Below, piece after piece: positions 10,613-22,313 of a stretch of 64,000 bases of DNA. The stretch is taken from NCBI RefSeq assembly GCF_010093595.1, contig NW_022985440.1, forward strand, positions 1,938,549 through 2,002,548, in the 5' to 3' direction. Positions within the stretch are counted from its first letter, which is position 1. Every line of letters starts with the position of its first letter. Under the pieces are notes generated by a model, which was not told where the DNA came from, ran no database searches, and saw nothing but the letters and a program-made list of their open reading frames with translations. The position numbers and the translations under genes are program-made. Source of the DNA: Mytilinidion resinicola (Eukaryota; Ascomycota; Dothideomycetes; Mytilinidiales; Mytilinidiaceae).

Positions 10613-12205
10613 TCAAACAAGAAGAACCCTCATATTCAGATTTTCCATAGCTGCCAACCAGTCCACCACCGCGCCAGTCTTCCGCAAGCGCCAGCATTCT
10701 TCCATAATCTCCAGAACTTTGGACGGATATCCAAAGGACCACTTTTCTTTGCTCACGCTGGAAATGAGATCTCTCCAGTACGATGCATGCTCGTCTTCAG
10801 CCATGCATCCTGCAATGCAAACCGGCCACATCAAGTTCCGTATAAGATGGGGATACGTAAGTGCAACAATTGACACCATCGTCCTCGACACCCCTTGGCG
10901 AATCTCTGGAATTGCGGGATGCGGGCCGGATACCATGACGTGTAAGTACACACTGGCGGCGTGGGCATATATGCGGGTGACTTGGAGAGTTCGGGACATA
11001 GAGTCCTCATCAAGAGCTGCGGCCGTCCTTCTCAGCCCTACCTCGAGCCTCCTTCTGATGTCTTTCACAATTTCAACCTCCACGATACTCAACCGGTCGG
11101 TTCGCTTCTGAATTTGTTTGCGGCTATTGAGCTGTGCAATTTCGGCGATGATAGCCATGACCCAGGTCTCACATCCCTGCAGCTTTTCGAAGCGGATCTC
11201 ATTCATGAACGGCAGGAATGGCTCGAACCCGGTAGATGCGCACGACAGGATGTCATACCAAGTGATAACGCTGAAGAAGAATACCGTTGCTAGGCTCTGT
11301 GTGGGTGATGAAGATATGCTGTCGCGCCGACCTTCTCTGCATGTGCTGGAAAAGGCGGACGCCGCTTGGAGATGCAATTGCCAGTCGTGCGTGTCGCCTC
11401 TGAATAGCTGTATCGTCTTCAGTAAGGGTTTAAGGATAGTGCTATGCATACTTACTTCTAATCCAATGAGGAACGTAATGCAGACCATGACTTGGGTGTG
11501 TTCCTCATACGTGGTGACTTCTTCAACGCATGAAAACTTGTCGAGATGTAGACGCAGCAATCTAATACATTCGATATGCCGCTCTTCCAACTTTGCCAGA
11601 CTAATTTCACAAGAGAATGCACTATCCTTTGCCAAGACCGACTGCTGGTGATAAGAAGCCAAGTTCAGCGCAACCTGGTAGAGCGGCTTCGTCTGGGTGA
11701 TGATGGCCAATAACCAACCCCGGCCGCCTTCTTGAATGGAAGGGTTGTAGAAAGGGAACTGAAGAGGCAAAACGTGATCGAAGAAGTGCATAAGCAACGC
11801 CGCTTGGTCATGTTCGATTGGCTCTGTGAGAATAGACGGCCTACCATTGTTTAGTAGCTGCTCCGCCACTTCCTTGTGCTCGCGGGCCGAACCCGTTGGA
11901 GCCGTGGCTTCCGTTGACGTCGTAGTCTTTTGTGAAGCCCCCGCGGTCGATGGCTCCGAGGCATCACTCGACTGGCCCCGGCGGCGGAGGCTGAGATTAC
12001 GTTTCGTCTTCACCAAGTTTCGTAATTCTTGAGCAACTCGTCTCTCCCGCGCGCCCCGGTCCATCCAGATCGGCTTTGGTCCGTATCCGTGGCATGGTAG
12101 CTGCAGCGACGCGCAGTTCAAACACACCGGCATGATCTCGTCGCACTTCTTCCGCCGCACTCTGCACGTCCAGCATCCGGCATTACTTCTTATCACTTCA
12201 CCCAT
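10613..12205 (-). CDS. Zn(II)2Cys6 fungal-specific transcription factor
   Basis: The ATG at 12205 starts MGEVIRSNAGCWTC; the open frame upstream has no ATG. The binuclear cluster is at residues 11-38 (C11, C14, C21, C28, C31, C38; spacing CX2CX6CX6CX2CX6C), followed by a basic stretch RRVAQELRNLVKTKR. The rest is the long helical region of the fungal_trans_2 type (ALLMHFFDHVLPLQFPFY and beyond). A 48-bp intron at 11455-11408 (GTAAGTATGC...ACAG) is a multiple of three and stop-free; splicing gives 514 residues, retention 16 more. Its targets are unknown. It neighbours an SDR but not an evident biosynthetic cluster. Confidence 0.9.
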   Translation of the reverse strand: MGEVIRSNAGCWTCRVRRKKCDEIMPVCLNCASLQLPCHGYGPKPIWMDRGARERRVAQELRNLVKTKRNLSLRRRGQSSDASEPSTAGASQKTTTSTEATAPTGSAREHKEVAEQLLNNGRPSILTEPIEHDQAALLMHFFDHVLPLQFPFYNPSIQEGGRGWLLAIITQTKPLYQVALNLASYHQQSVLAKDSAFSCEISLAKLEERHIECIRLLRLHLDKFSCVEEVTTYEEHTQVMVCITFLIGLEVSMHSTILKPLLKTIQLFRGDTHDWQLHLQAASAFSSTCREGRRDSISSSPTQSLATVFFFSVITWYDILSCASTGFEPFLPFMNEIRFEKLQGCETWVMAIIAEIAQLNSRKQIQKRTDRLSIVEVEIVKDIRRRLEVGLRRTAAALDEDSMSRTLQVTRIYAHAASVYLHVMVSGPHPAIPEIRQGVSRTMVSIVALTYPHLIRNLMWPVCIAGCMAEDEHASYWRDLISSVSKEKWSFGYPSKVLEIMEECWRLRKTGAVVDWLAAMENLNMRVLLV

Positions 12206-13103
12206 TGCCAAATTGGGACTATAGTTAGCGAGAAGTGAAGGCACCTGGTAAGTTGAAGAAATGTAGCGGTTGATGGGGACTTCTTGGTTGCTGACAAAAT
12301 ACGCGTATTACTAATAACCATACCTGAGCTTGGTTTCACGACCTCCCACTTTCTCAAACAGGCCCAAAGACACTGCCGAGAAGATGGTAGAACCGAACTA
12401 CAGATATGAAAAAATGATATCCAATATTTGCATCTGAATCCGCTGTGCAACTTTATGAGCGTCAACTTCTAGCCTTCAAACTATGAACATCTTCCCTTCT
12501 TAGGACTTCAGGAGCTGCGTACCGGTCCTGATTATGCTACAACTAGTCTCAGAAATTGTGCCATCCAAAATGTAATGCAAACTATTAATGCCACATGTCC
12601 ATTGCATCAGTCCGAAGCATTCGGAGCAACCAAAATGGACTCGGGCAGCAGTGGAACCGAATTGCATGAAGCCATTGCAGTCCACTAGGTATAATCTTGC
12701 TTTGAAATCTGGATACTGGGTCGCCATGCATGATGTATGTTGAAAAGCGGATGAGGGGGCCCATGTGGTGAGGTTTGGGATGCGATCGTGTCGCCTTGCC
12801 CTGTCGTGGGCGTAGGCCCAGGCGTCTCGTGTCGCCCTTCCCTTTCAGAGTATCGCGTGTATCTCTTTTTCAACGTCCAGACCAATTCCCACTTCTTTAG
12901 CATGGCTATCACTAACATGGCCGGCACATCATATGTTCAAGCGTGGTTCACATAATTTTGCGTTGGAATTAAGTTTGATGAGGGATTTACGATAACAATA
13001 CAAAAGACCTAACTACCCCTAGTTAAGCGCTATCAAGCTCACCACATTAACCTTGGATGCGTATAGAAAGCGTAAACTTGGTAGAAGCAACCAATATCAA
13101 CCC
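12206..13103. other. Spacer between TF and SDR, nothing recognised
   Basis: The open frames here are short and lack motifs. It holds the promoter of the Zn2Cys6 gene and the 3' flank of the SDR. Confidence 0.5.
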
Positions 13104-14233
13104 TCATTTACCCAGCTTAACAAACGACTCCAAAGCCTCCTCACTAAGCTCCCACAAATTCCTCGCCAGCTGCGGATCCTGCGCAAGCTTGGACGGCTTC
13201 TCAAGTCTCGCTTTCTCATTGAAATACTTCCCCTTATACCTCGCCGCCTCGCGCTTAACCTCCGGCGCGGCAGCAACAAACAGCCCCGTCAGTGCTCCCT
13301 TGGCCGGCGGCGCAAAGATCCTGCTCATGATCGGCCGCATCCACGCCGGCCAGACAGACATGCCGCCTTCCGTGTTGACTCCGCTGGGGTTGTACGACGT
13401 TGCGATGAGCGGGACCTTCTCGGTGTCCATGCGGCGCTGGAGCTCGCTGGCGAACAGGATGTTGGCGAGCTTGCTGAGGGCGTAGCGGGCGAAGAGGTCG
13501 CGTCTACTGGCCCAGCTGGGGTACGACGTTGGGCCGTGATATTTGAAGTCGGCAGCGGTGTCGAAGGCGAGGTTGGGCGGGATTAGCATCGTGTGGGCTG
13601 CGGAGGAGACGTTGACGATTCTAACGTCCGAGTTTGGGTCTGCGGCGGTGCGCTTCAGGAGCGGTAGGAGGCGAAGTGTGAGGAGGAAGTGGGCTAGATG
13701 GCTGGTTTGGTCAGCTGGATTCGGCATCTCGCGGCGGGGTGACATACTTTACTCCCATTGTCATCTCGAATCCAGCCGACGTCGTCTGGTAGCTGTAAGT
13801 GGCCAAGCCGGCGTTGTTGACTGGTCATGGTCAGTGGCCGCCTCTCTTCCGTGTCGAAATGATTTACCTAGTATATCCAACCTCTGCTCGTTCGCAATGA
13901 CCGTGTCCGTCGCCGTCACGACCTCATTGAGCTCCGCTAGGTCCAAAGGTAAATAAATCAGACTCCCCTGGGAAATCGTGGGGTTCTCTGTATGCAGTCT
14001 CTCGATGGCGGCTTCTGCTTTGACCTTGTTTCTGGCTCCGAGGTACACTTTTGCTCCCTTGCGAGCGAGCCCTGCGGTGATCTCGTAGCCTATTCCAGCA
14101 CTGCGTTTCTGTCAGCCTGCTGTTGAGAAAGCGAGAGGATGACGCACTTTGCTCCAGTTACAACGGCGACCTTTCCACTGAGATCGGGCACGCCAGTTTC
14201 CGGATCCCAGGGGGTGGAGAACCACGAGCCCAT
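13104..14233 (-). CDS. Classical short-chain dehydrogenase/reductase (retinol-dehydrogenase-like)
   Basis: Four exons: 14233-14148, 14100-13868, 13820-13748 and 13701-13104; the introns are 46-47 bp. Together they give 329 residues. Visible SDR hallmarks are the TGANAGIG cofactor loop made by joining exons 1 and 2, VYLGARN after beta-2, DILVNNAG made by joining exons 2 and 3, and YALSK (catalytic Tyr and Lys) in exon 4. The insert-rich C-terminus fits the group around retinol dehydrogenase and WW-domain oxidoreductase homologues. It is an NAD(P)-dependent alcohol/ketone redox enzyme; the substrate is unknown. A TATA-like element lies about 120 bp upstream. Confidence 0.92.
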
Positions 14234-14347
14234 GGTTTGTGGACCAGATTCTAGATATGAGTGACTGAAAATCTCCACTGATGCTACAGCTTGAAACTGT
14301 TGTCATAGGAGAGATACGAAAGCGTTGAGAAGTAGCACGTTCAGCAT

Positions 14348-14357
14348 CTTATATAGT
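14348..14357 (-). promoter_or_regulatory. TATA-like element upstream of SDR
   Basis: ACTATATAAG on the minus strand lies about 120 bp before the SDR start. Pattern only. Confidence 0.35.
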
Positions 14358-14711
14358 GAGCCCGAGACGGTAAGCGATAGCACCAGCAGGCCAGCTAGTG
14401 ATCACACGCCCCAATCCTCACATTAATAATGTACTCGTTCCTCATGATTTGCAATTCGGACCAGTAGGCGGACTAATGCCACGGGTCAGAGCACGTGGTG
14501 GAAACACTGCTTACCTAGCAAAGAGTATGGCACGCTCCGACCTGACCGTCATGGATGCCCCAACTTTCCGGACAGGTGGCATGCTTCTGCGGTTCAGGTC
14601 TAGACTGACTTTTAGCTGCTTCGATCCACGCACAACATTTGATCATCTCCGATATGCTTTGACAGGACAAAAACGCCGTAGTGTTTGGAGCTTTGTCGTT
14701 GGTTTCGGTCT

Positions 14712-14880
14712 AGAGCGTTGCTAGCTTATGTTGCAGCAGTTCTGCGAGATGACTCTGATGAGAAAGGTAAGGAAGGAAACGCGTCAATACGTAGTTCGCG
14801 CTACCGTCGCGTGGCACGGGAAACAGCAAAGAGCATCTTATTTTCGTCATCGCATTTGGCCGCCTAGTTAAACAGTCCAT
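14712..14880 (-). pseudogene. Relic of the F-box-like gene's 5' end
   Basis: This is nucleotide-similar to 9870-10030, the start of the F-box-like pseudogene; TTATGTTGCAGCA is shared. It lies just downstream of the Hsp70-like gene, as its counterpart lies just downstream of the Hsp70-like relic. No open frame is retained. The remaining spacer, 14234-14711, shows nothing else. Confidence 0.6.
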
Positions 14881-14890
14881 GGCCACCCTT

Positions 14891-17174
14891 CTACTCATAC
14901 TTAACTTCAACATTCTGCTCGCCCTGCCGCCGGCCATTGATATACGCACTAAATTTCAGCAGCCCGTCCTGACTTGTCATCTCGACCTCATAAATCATCT
15001 TTCTATACTCAATTCCTTGCTTGTTGAAGAAAAGTGGCAGCGTATCAAACGGCGTCTCTAGCCGTATTCTGATCTCACAGAGGCATGACACCTCGGTCTC
15101 CTTACGATTCGTAGCGCTCCGGGTCTCTGAGTATAGAATAGAAACAGGAAGCTGATTCTGCGGCATCTCTGATGCATATCGATAGAGATTATAGAAGCTG
15201 AAGCGAAGGGGTTGCTGAGTTTCGATGTCCATGCCCTAGAACCAAATATTAGCTTAGCAGTGGGAAGAACGGAAAGGGCTAAGGAAACAGCATTGACTTA
15301 CTCTCCGCAAATACCACCGCATTTGATTGTCGGCAAAATACCCACCTTCGGTGTGAAGAAAGATTTTGTCAACCGAGTTATGGTAGCCCTTACCAGGTGT
15401 CAGTACTCGATGAAAGTAAATGAAGAGCGGCGAACGGTTTACGTACGTCCCTATATGGCTCATAGCAAGCTAGCCCATAGTTGCATTTTGAAATTCGGGA
15501 GGTGATGGTGACGGGGCCAGATTGACCGCTTGAACTCATCGCCTTTATGACGGCGCCCCGACAAATCGCCGTCCATCTAATATCTTTTAGAAATGTAGAA
15601 AAGACATGGGCACAAGGATCGATTCTCACGGGTTGTTACCACTGGACTGCAAGATCTCGATGTCTTGGTTACTATACTCAGTACGAAACACTTTGTACAA
15701 ATATGAGCATCGTCCAAACCCGCCAACAAGCATGATGCACTGGAACAAGTTAACCTTCAAAACATCATTCTATGAGGAGAGTGTTTACCTTGGGCTTCTT
15801 GCCCTCCTTGTTCCGGATTTCATCAACTTGTTTCTTCACGAGACCGCGAATTTGATTCATTACTGGCTGAAAGATCCCTCGGACGTGGCCCCTTCAAATT
15901 TTACTCATGTCAGTACTGCAGATAGTTACTTATGAGATTAGGAGATTACAAACCTGCCTAATTTCAATCCAGCTCGACTCTCCCTCTCACGCCTTCCCGC
16001 AAAGAGTCCACCCTTGACTGCATCTGCCGGAAGCCGCACCTCCCACTCCCTTTCTGAATCATCAAAACCACGTTTGACGCCGTGCTCCCATTCGTCATTC
16101 ATGACTTTCTTGAGCTGAGTCGGTGTCATCTTATCGTACCGCCTTGGAGAGAGTGTGCCCCGGAGGAAGTTCTGGAATTCTTGATCCACAAAAATAGCAC
16201 CGCACATTTTCCCTGGCGAAAAGGCTTGTCAGCTATTTCGTTTCTGTATAGATTGCAATGTCCACCTTACCGTCTGGCTCCACAGCTTCCTTCACGTCTA
16301 CTGCTGGATCCGTCATCTGCACTTTGTAGCTGGTGAGATCCTAATTGTCCGTCAGCGATCTTCAATGGATCAGAATCAGCGGTCCTGTGACACATACCAC
16401 AGTCCCACCACCTGCATCGCAAACCACAAAAACATCTCCAGGCTATCTTGTGTCAGTATTTCCTGGGATGCGTAATCTTTGGTAGACAGGATGTCGGGGG
16501 CTCTCACCCGGACGCCTGGCCTCCCTTTGAACTCCGCCAACGTCGCCAACGCAGCCGCCTCAGGTTCAGGAACAAGCACCAGAGTGGTGGCACCGCACAG
16601 CCGGGGATCCAGGATGCCAGCCTTACGTACGGCCTCTTCGGTCCTCCGCCGCGCATCAAGCTTCCAGATGGCTGGAAAGGTGACCGCGACCTTGAACGGC
16701 AGACCTTTGACCGCCTGTTTCCCAAACTCGCGTTCCATTTCCGCAATCGTATGCTTCCACAGCTCTCGCAGATAGTCAGCCGCTGCATCAACGGCGCTGA
16801 TGTTCCGCACGCTGAGCATCTCTCTGGCCTGCTTGAGCTGAGGGGAATTCTGTACTTCAGCATCCAAGTCTCTCTGGTCTGCGAGAAGTAGCTTGAACCA
16901 GCGGATAGGAGTCTGATTCGAGTTGATATCGTATCCCCAACTCAGGAGCAATTTACCAGCCCCGTAGACCAGCTCGGTGGGCGCTTTGGCATCGTCGACG
17001 TTATGGGCGAGGTCGGCGCGCCAGCGGGTGACAATTCTGATGTCTTCTGGACGCCGGGAGAATGCCCATGCTACGCCTGAGAACCTAGCTATCGTTAGGA
17101 TTTTGCCATGTAACAAAGTAATAGGTGACGAACGTGGTGCCGAAATCGATCCCTATGCACAAGCAGTCTCCCAT
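14891..17174 (-). CDS. Fungal Hsp70-like ATPase (actin-like nucleotide-binding fold)
   Basis: Ten exons: 17174-17134, 17084-16508, 16442-16398, 16340-16271, 16212-15954, 15891-15789, 15739-15640, 15583-15447, 15388-15302, 15235-14891. All introns are GT-AG, 49-66 bp, and phases close to give 587 residues. The ATPase motifs are IGIDFGTT (residues 7-14, phosphate 1), CDAGGGTV (214-221, phosphate 2) and LVGGFG (369-374, adenosine). SGVAWAFSRRP follows the first motif, as in the expanded fungal family of Hsp70-like proteins. A canonical peptide-binding domain is absent; the C-terminus is the short NGRRQGEQNVEVKYE tail. The family's role is poorly known. A block including the last exon is duplicated near 10 kb. 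Confidence 0.93.
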
Positions 17175-17365
17175 TTTGAAGCAGGGAAGGGTGTGGCGGC
17201 TTTCGAGGCAAGTGATAGTAGTGTAAATGAGCGTTTGAATAGCCTGATAGGAGGGAAGAGAGCTTCCTGGACTGGACGGGGATGGCCCGGGAGGGGAGCC
17301 CCTTCATGCCATGGGCTCAGCCTTGCCCCCAGTTATTCACGTTCCGCCCCCCACCACCTCACCGG

Positions 17366-17524
17366 ATGACTATCCCATTCGATACCTGGGCTGAGTTTGC
17401 TCGCTTCTTTTCGCAAGCTATCTCCAGCCTCGACGGCCAGGCCAAAGACATCAGCGCCTGCATGCAGCGCCGAGACGGGACAGAACCAGGAAGAGAGCAT
17501 ATGAATGGACAGGATCGACTGTGA
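17366..17524 (+). CDS. Small orphan frame, possible relic
   Basis: A 52-residue frame from the ATG at 17366 starts MTIPFDTWAEFARFFSQAIS and reads like the amphipathic first helices of a larger protein. No downstream exon continues it. It could be a truncated gene or chance. The rest of the 17175-18028 spacer shows nothing. Confidence 0.25.
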   Translation: MTIPFDTWAEFARFFSQAISSLDGQAKDISACMQRRDGTEPGREHMNGQDRL

Positions 17525-18028
17525 AATCAGCCAGCTTCCGAACTCAATAGAAAGGCTGAATCATGGATGGAATGCGGTCTTTTCCCGCTCGTACAACCGC
17601 TCGGTGGCGCGCAAGGCTGTGATTCCGAAGCAGAGATTGGACGGAGGCCTTTCACGAGGTGGTGTGCAGACTGAAGCCACTACATGCACGAGTGGAGTTA
17701 CGCGTCTAATCTTAGATGCTGGGATACATGCATGGGAGTCACACCTGAAGTCTCCTGCATACAATTGCGTGAGGTTGAAGCGCCCGGTGTGTGCGGCCTA
17801 TCTCGGCGTGTGCGTTCAGCTTACCACCACCTCTCGGAGCACCAAACAAGGCTGAGCTCTCGGGTATCCAAGAGCCTTCTTGGGCATGGGTGAAGTGCTA
17901 TATCCCTACGTTCCATATGAATGCTAAGACTGCCGCATAGCTTCCCTCTCGAATTACGAATTCTTTTTGGATCGTTTTCGACTCAAATATCATACCCCCA
18001 GAAGACTCGAAAGCTCCACTCCTTGAAA

Positions 18029-19162
18029 ATGTACACTTCATATGCGAGATATGATCCGTACGATAGATATGAGGGGTTTCAAGCGCACGAAAAGTACGAC
18101 GCATACCAAGCGGACGAGCCACCGGAGCCGCAGTCGATGATACTGGTGATGGGAGTGACCGGCGTGGGCAAGAGCTTCTTTATCAATAAGTTGGCTGAGG
18201 GGATGGTACAGGAGGGTCCGGGATTGAAGTCTCGTAAGTATTGACACATCCTCACTACTTCAGTAGTAAACAAGCATGCTGATGAATATCCAGAGACGCA
18301 GCGTCCAGAAATTGTCAAAGCAACGATCGGAGATGCTCATGGTCCGGAGGTAGCTCTCGTAGATACTCCGGGATTCGACGACTCAGCCAGGCCAGATAGT
18401 GAAATCCTTGATGAAATCTCTCGGTTCCTAGCATTGCAATACATTCTTGGCATCGAGCTCAAGGGCATCATCTACCTTCACCGCATCACCGACAACAAGA
18501 TGCAAGGAAACGCATATCGCTACTTCCAGATGTTTCAAAGGCTTTGCGGCGAGCAAGCTTTCCAGAACGTGGTGCTACTCACCACGATGTGGGACCAGCT
18601 AAAGGACGAGGCGGTGGGTTACGAACGAGACCAGGAGCTCCGGCGCGACTACTGGAACATGATGGAAGAGAAAGGGTCCTACATTGGGATGTTCGACGGC
18701 AGCCACGAGATGGCCGAAAGTATCGTACTTCGGCTACTTGGCAAGCAGCCCATCACCCTAGACATCCAAGTAGAACTTGTTGAAGGTAATCAAACCCTAG
18801 AAGAGACGTCTGCAGGCAAGCTGGTGGCTTCGTCAGTGGAGGCAAAGCTGACCCAGGCGACCCGCGAGGCTGACGAATTAGAAAGAGAACTTGCGAGCCG
18901 TGCCGTCGCGGGAAACGATTCTGGGGTCTCGGGGCTGCGGAGAGAGCGGGACCGTGCTGAAGCCGATGTGGTGGTGCAGAAGCGCAGACGGGAGAAGCTG
19001 AAGAGACGTGTTGGTTGGGAGACCAGGCAGAAGGTGGGTGTGGAGGACGAGTCAGCTGTCAAAAAGCGGTTCGGTGCAGACAAGATCGCCATGTTTGCTT
19101 CTTTTTTGGGCTTGACGGTCAACCTGGTATTCGCAATCCTGCCGCTGGTTGGCGTATTTTAG
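18029..19162 (+). CDS. AIG1/septin-type GTPase with C-terminal membrane anchor
   Basis: Exon 1 is 18029-18233 and exon 2 is 18294-19162 (60-bp intron, phase 1), giving 357 residues. The ATG at 18029 gives a tyrosine-rich leader, MYTSYARYDPYDRYEG. The P-loop GVTGVGKS is at residues 42-49, DTPGF (G3) at 92-96 and TTMWD near 165-169 in the G4 region. GIIYLHRITDNKM is characteristic of fungal AIG1-like GTPases. A coiled-coil/basic region follows (about 240-330), then a hydrophobic stretch ending LVFAILPLVGVF that likely anchors it in a membrane. Relatives are often linked to immunity or cell fusion; that role is inference here. Confidence 0.92.
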
Positions 19163-19439
19163 TTGATATGTAAAAGGCTGCTGGGAAACGGGGCGTATAA
19201 GTACCATGGGTCAATCTTTCCGGTGAAGCTTTGTGGGGGCCGCAGGCATTCCTTTTTCTTAGCCTTGCATGATCATCGCGTCCCGCTGATATGCATCAGC
19301 TTCTAGATCACAGCCACCAGCTGTATTCAGAGAGCCAATAATAAATGCAGAGCCGCATGGAATATGATTGAGGGGATGTCGTTGATCCACCCACTTCCTT
19401 CCGCGTGTTTTCTGGACCCCCCAAGATCGAGGTGTAAGA

Positions 19440-21257
19440 ATGGCCACCCAGGTCGTCACCAGCGCTGAAGCCAACGCGCAATCGAGTATTGCAATACACA
19501 ATGAGTATGGTAAGAATCAAAAATATGCTTGCTGCGTTCTGGTCACCTAAAAAAAGACTGATCTTTCGTCGATAGATGCACCAAAGAAGCGGCCCGAACT
19601 GCCTCGTAAAGACACCAAATTCTCATCAGCCAGCACTCTCGTATCAACATCGCCATACGCTGCGCCTGTCAGAAAGGATAGCGACGGTGTCATAGCTCGG
19701 GGGCGGTCATCACCAATCAAGTCTGCGACTCCGCTTCGAAGGTCGAGTTACGACCAGGAGTCAGACCCAGTATATAAGCCCAAACCGTACGAACAAGCTA
19801 CGGCTACACCATCCGCCGGCGACATGCCTCACAATGGGGTTTCCGGAAAGCATATCGAATCTACTCCCAGCTCAGGTATTCATAGACGACAGGTGGGCGT
19901 ACCTAAGCCTAGATATCCACCTAGCCAACAGGAGTTGGCAACAGCCCTGGCGTTGTGTGAGGATGAAAAGAAAGAAAAAGACGAGGAGATTGAATCACTC
20001 AAAGCTCAGAATGAAAGCCTCCGCCAGGAGTGGAGGGAGACATCCGCACATCTAGCTCAAACCAAAGCGACCATTACTCATACAATCGAAGACCAGCACT
20101 TCGTCTCCGTATGGTCTGAGCTACGGTATCGGATCAGAGGTTGGGCAAATCAGCACTTCAGCGGAAAGCTGAGTTCATTCGCCAAATGGAAAAGCAATCA
20201 ATTTGTGAGCGCCGAGCTGACTGGATTGTCAAAGTATTGGAAATCCTACATGAAGTCTGAGGAACACCGGCCAATGCTGATCCAAGCTTACATATGGACA
20301 ATCTTGCGTGTGGATATATTTGCACCAACTAGCCAGGCTCCTGTCAAGGGCCAGGCAAGTCAGGGCGTGTGCTGGGCAGCCGATGATCAGAAATCTTTGC
20401 AAGAACTGACCTCTCAGCTAAGACCAGGTAAGAGAGAATGCCATTGTAGAAAACATAGGCTAATCGGAGAAGGTATCCGGAATATGAAGAACATCCCAAA
20501 ACTCAACCCCGTTCTGGAGGGTTATGTCAAGGACTACTTCTCATGGCGAGCCAATACCACAGTCCTTGTAGAGCGCAAGCAAGGAGCCAACAAGGAAAAG
20601 TGCTTTGACATGTTTATCCCTTCGATAGTCACGAAGATCCGAGAAATCGTGTCCCCGTGGGTCACAAATGGCGAGTCGCAGGATCAAATTTTTGGAGACG
20701 AATTGAAGGCAATTCTCCGAAAAGCCATCCATCTTGACGCCGATATGTGGAAACAAAAGGCGTTCTGGCATCCTAGCATACCGCACGCCAAAGCAGGGTA
20801 TTCGATCGAGCTGGATCCCGATTCAATGGATGTATACGAAGAGATCGATCGGAACCGTACCTCCCACGAAGTTACGTTGATGATGTCGCCGGCTTTAGTA
20901 AAGTCTGGAAGCTCTTCCGGCGAAGGGTATGAATACTTCACCACTATTATGAAGAGCGAGGTATCTTGCAGGCCAGAGTTTGTGAAAGATGGAATGGGTT
21001 CACCCAGCACGGCTCATCAAGCAGCCGCACCGCCATCGCGTCCACTGCCTCCATCACCACGCCAAGAAACGCAATCAACAACCGCTTTGACGAGAGCACC
21101 CAGTAACGGAAGACGGGCTCAGCTGCAGTCTCAGCCCGGGAAGTTCAATCCAACAGTACGGGCTCAAAAGCGTCCATCTATTGATGTGACTAGGTCGGAT
21201 GGAGGGATGCAGGTGATAAAAAGTCCTGCGAGGAGGATTGGGCATTGGGCGCGGTAG
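19440..21257 (+). CDS. Unrecognised fungal protein with coiled coil
   Basis: Exon 1 is 19440-19509 and exon 2 is 19576-21257 (66-bp intron, phase 1), giving 583 residues. The exon 1/2 join was chosen because the frame upstream of the internal ATG at 19824 stays open and Ser/Pro/Lys-rich back to a good acceptor, and a matching GTAAG donor follows an ATG-led exon. Residues about 155-205 form a coiled coil (DEEIESLKAQNESLRQEW). A globular domain follows with SELRYRIRGWANQHF and HCRKHRLIGEG, then a Pro/Ser-rich basic tail. No catalytic motif is recognised. The N- and C-terminal thirds look disordered. Confidence 0.82.
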
Positions 21258-21315
21258 CATCTGCGAGAAGTTCGAACTGGGCTCAGAGTATCATTATGTA
21301 CCGTTTTCAAGAAAT

Positions 21316-22313
21316 TCATGTTTTCGTACAGACTTCCGGCCTCCAGATCATGCCCCATATTTTGACTCCGGGTCCACCGTCCTCAAGCCTCCCATCCGTC
21401 GCGTGTTTTCCTCTTCCAACGGTAAATTCGTCAACGACCGAAAATCCAAGCTTTTGGTACAGAGAACAGGAGTATCTGGAGGTAGCCTCTAGGTATATCG
21501 GGACCTCATCTCGCACTGCTAGCTGTTGGTAGTGTTTGACAAGTGCGGAGCAAAGCCCTTGGCGTCGGCCGGATGGAGCAGTGGCAACGTATAGTATATA
21601 GTAGCATTTTCCTTGGCCAGGTAAGACCTTTTCTTTGCAGGCCATTGACATCGGTCCCATCTCCGTTATAGCACGCTGGAAAAAAAAGCTTTAGCGACGC
21701 TTGCGCCGAGATCCTTGGAGGGAGGTTACTCACATAGCAGCCCCAAAAACCCATGGACCACATTGCGAAAGGCATACCAGACCGGATTAGGCTCATAAAG
21801 TCGTCCATCATATGGCCGGGGGTCAAGACGGCACCGCAGCACTTCCAATCATTGACCTCATCGATTGTGCCGGCATTCAATGTGGCAGCCGTGATGATGG
21901 CACGAATGACTCGTGGCCGGCAATCATCACGCTGCTTCTGTGTGAGGTTTGCGAGACAGTATGCGATAGTTGGATCTGATTCGAAAGCTTTGCTGAAAAG
22001 TTCCGTAGCTGATTCGACACGCTCTGCCTATAATCTTAGTGCTTGGTAGCTAAGCGCATCCTGCATGAGTCGTGAAGGTAATAGTGTTGATGAAGGTGGA
22101 TGTTTTTGCACGAGTGGGGATGGTTGAAAGACGTGTAAGAGGTCATGACGCCAGCGAGGTCAATCGCACTGGGCACTCACCCAAGCCACCTGTTGTAATA
22201 CGAATGTCTTTCAGTTGCTTCGTGCCTTCAACACAAACAACGGAAGTATCGCAATCATACCCGAATCTTACGGGGTGCGACACGGGGTTCAAAACTCCAA
22301 GTCTCTGCATCAT
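21316..22313 (-). CDS. GNAT-family N-acetyltransferase, 5' junction uncertain
   Basis: Exons 22027-21734 and 21675-21316 (58-bp intron, phase 0) are secure. They encode ERVESATELFSKAFESDP, NAGTIDEVNDWKCCG and the acetyl-CoA loop region ATAPSGRRQGLCSALVKHY, followed by PIYLEATSRYSCSLYQKLGF, the alpha-4/beta-6 region. A likely first exon (22313-22181, two ATGs) encodes TKQLKDIRITTGGL, but its donor is one base out of phase. A single G less in GGG at 22180-22182 would create TTG|GTGAGT in phase. The intron would be 153 bp, long for this window. The total is about 260 residues. The acceptor of the acetyl group is unknown. Confidence 0.8.

Noticed and set aside
13053..13956. Plus-strand open frames across the SDR gene
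   Set aside because: They are shadows of the minus-strand gene, which has all SDR motifs.
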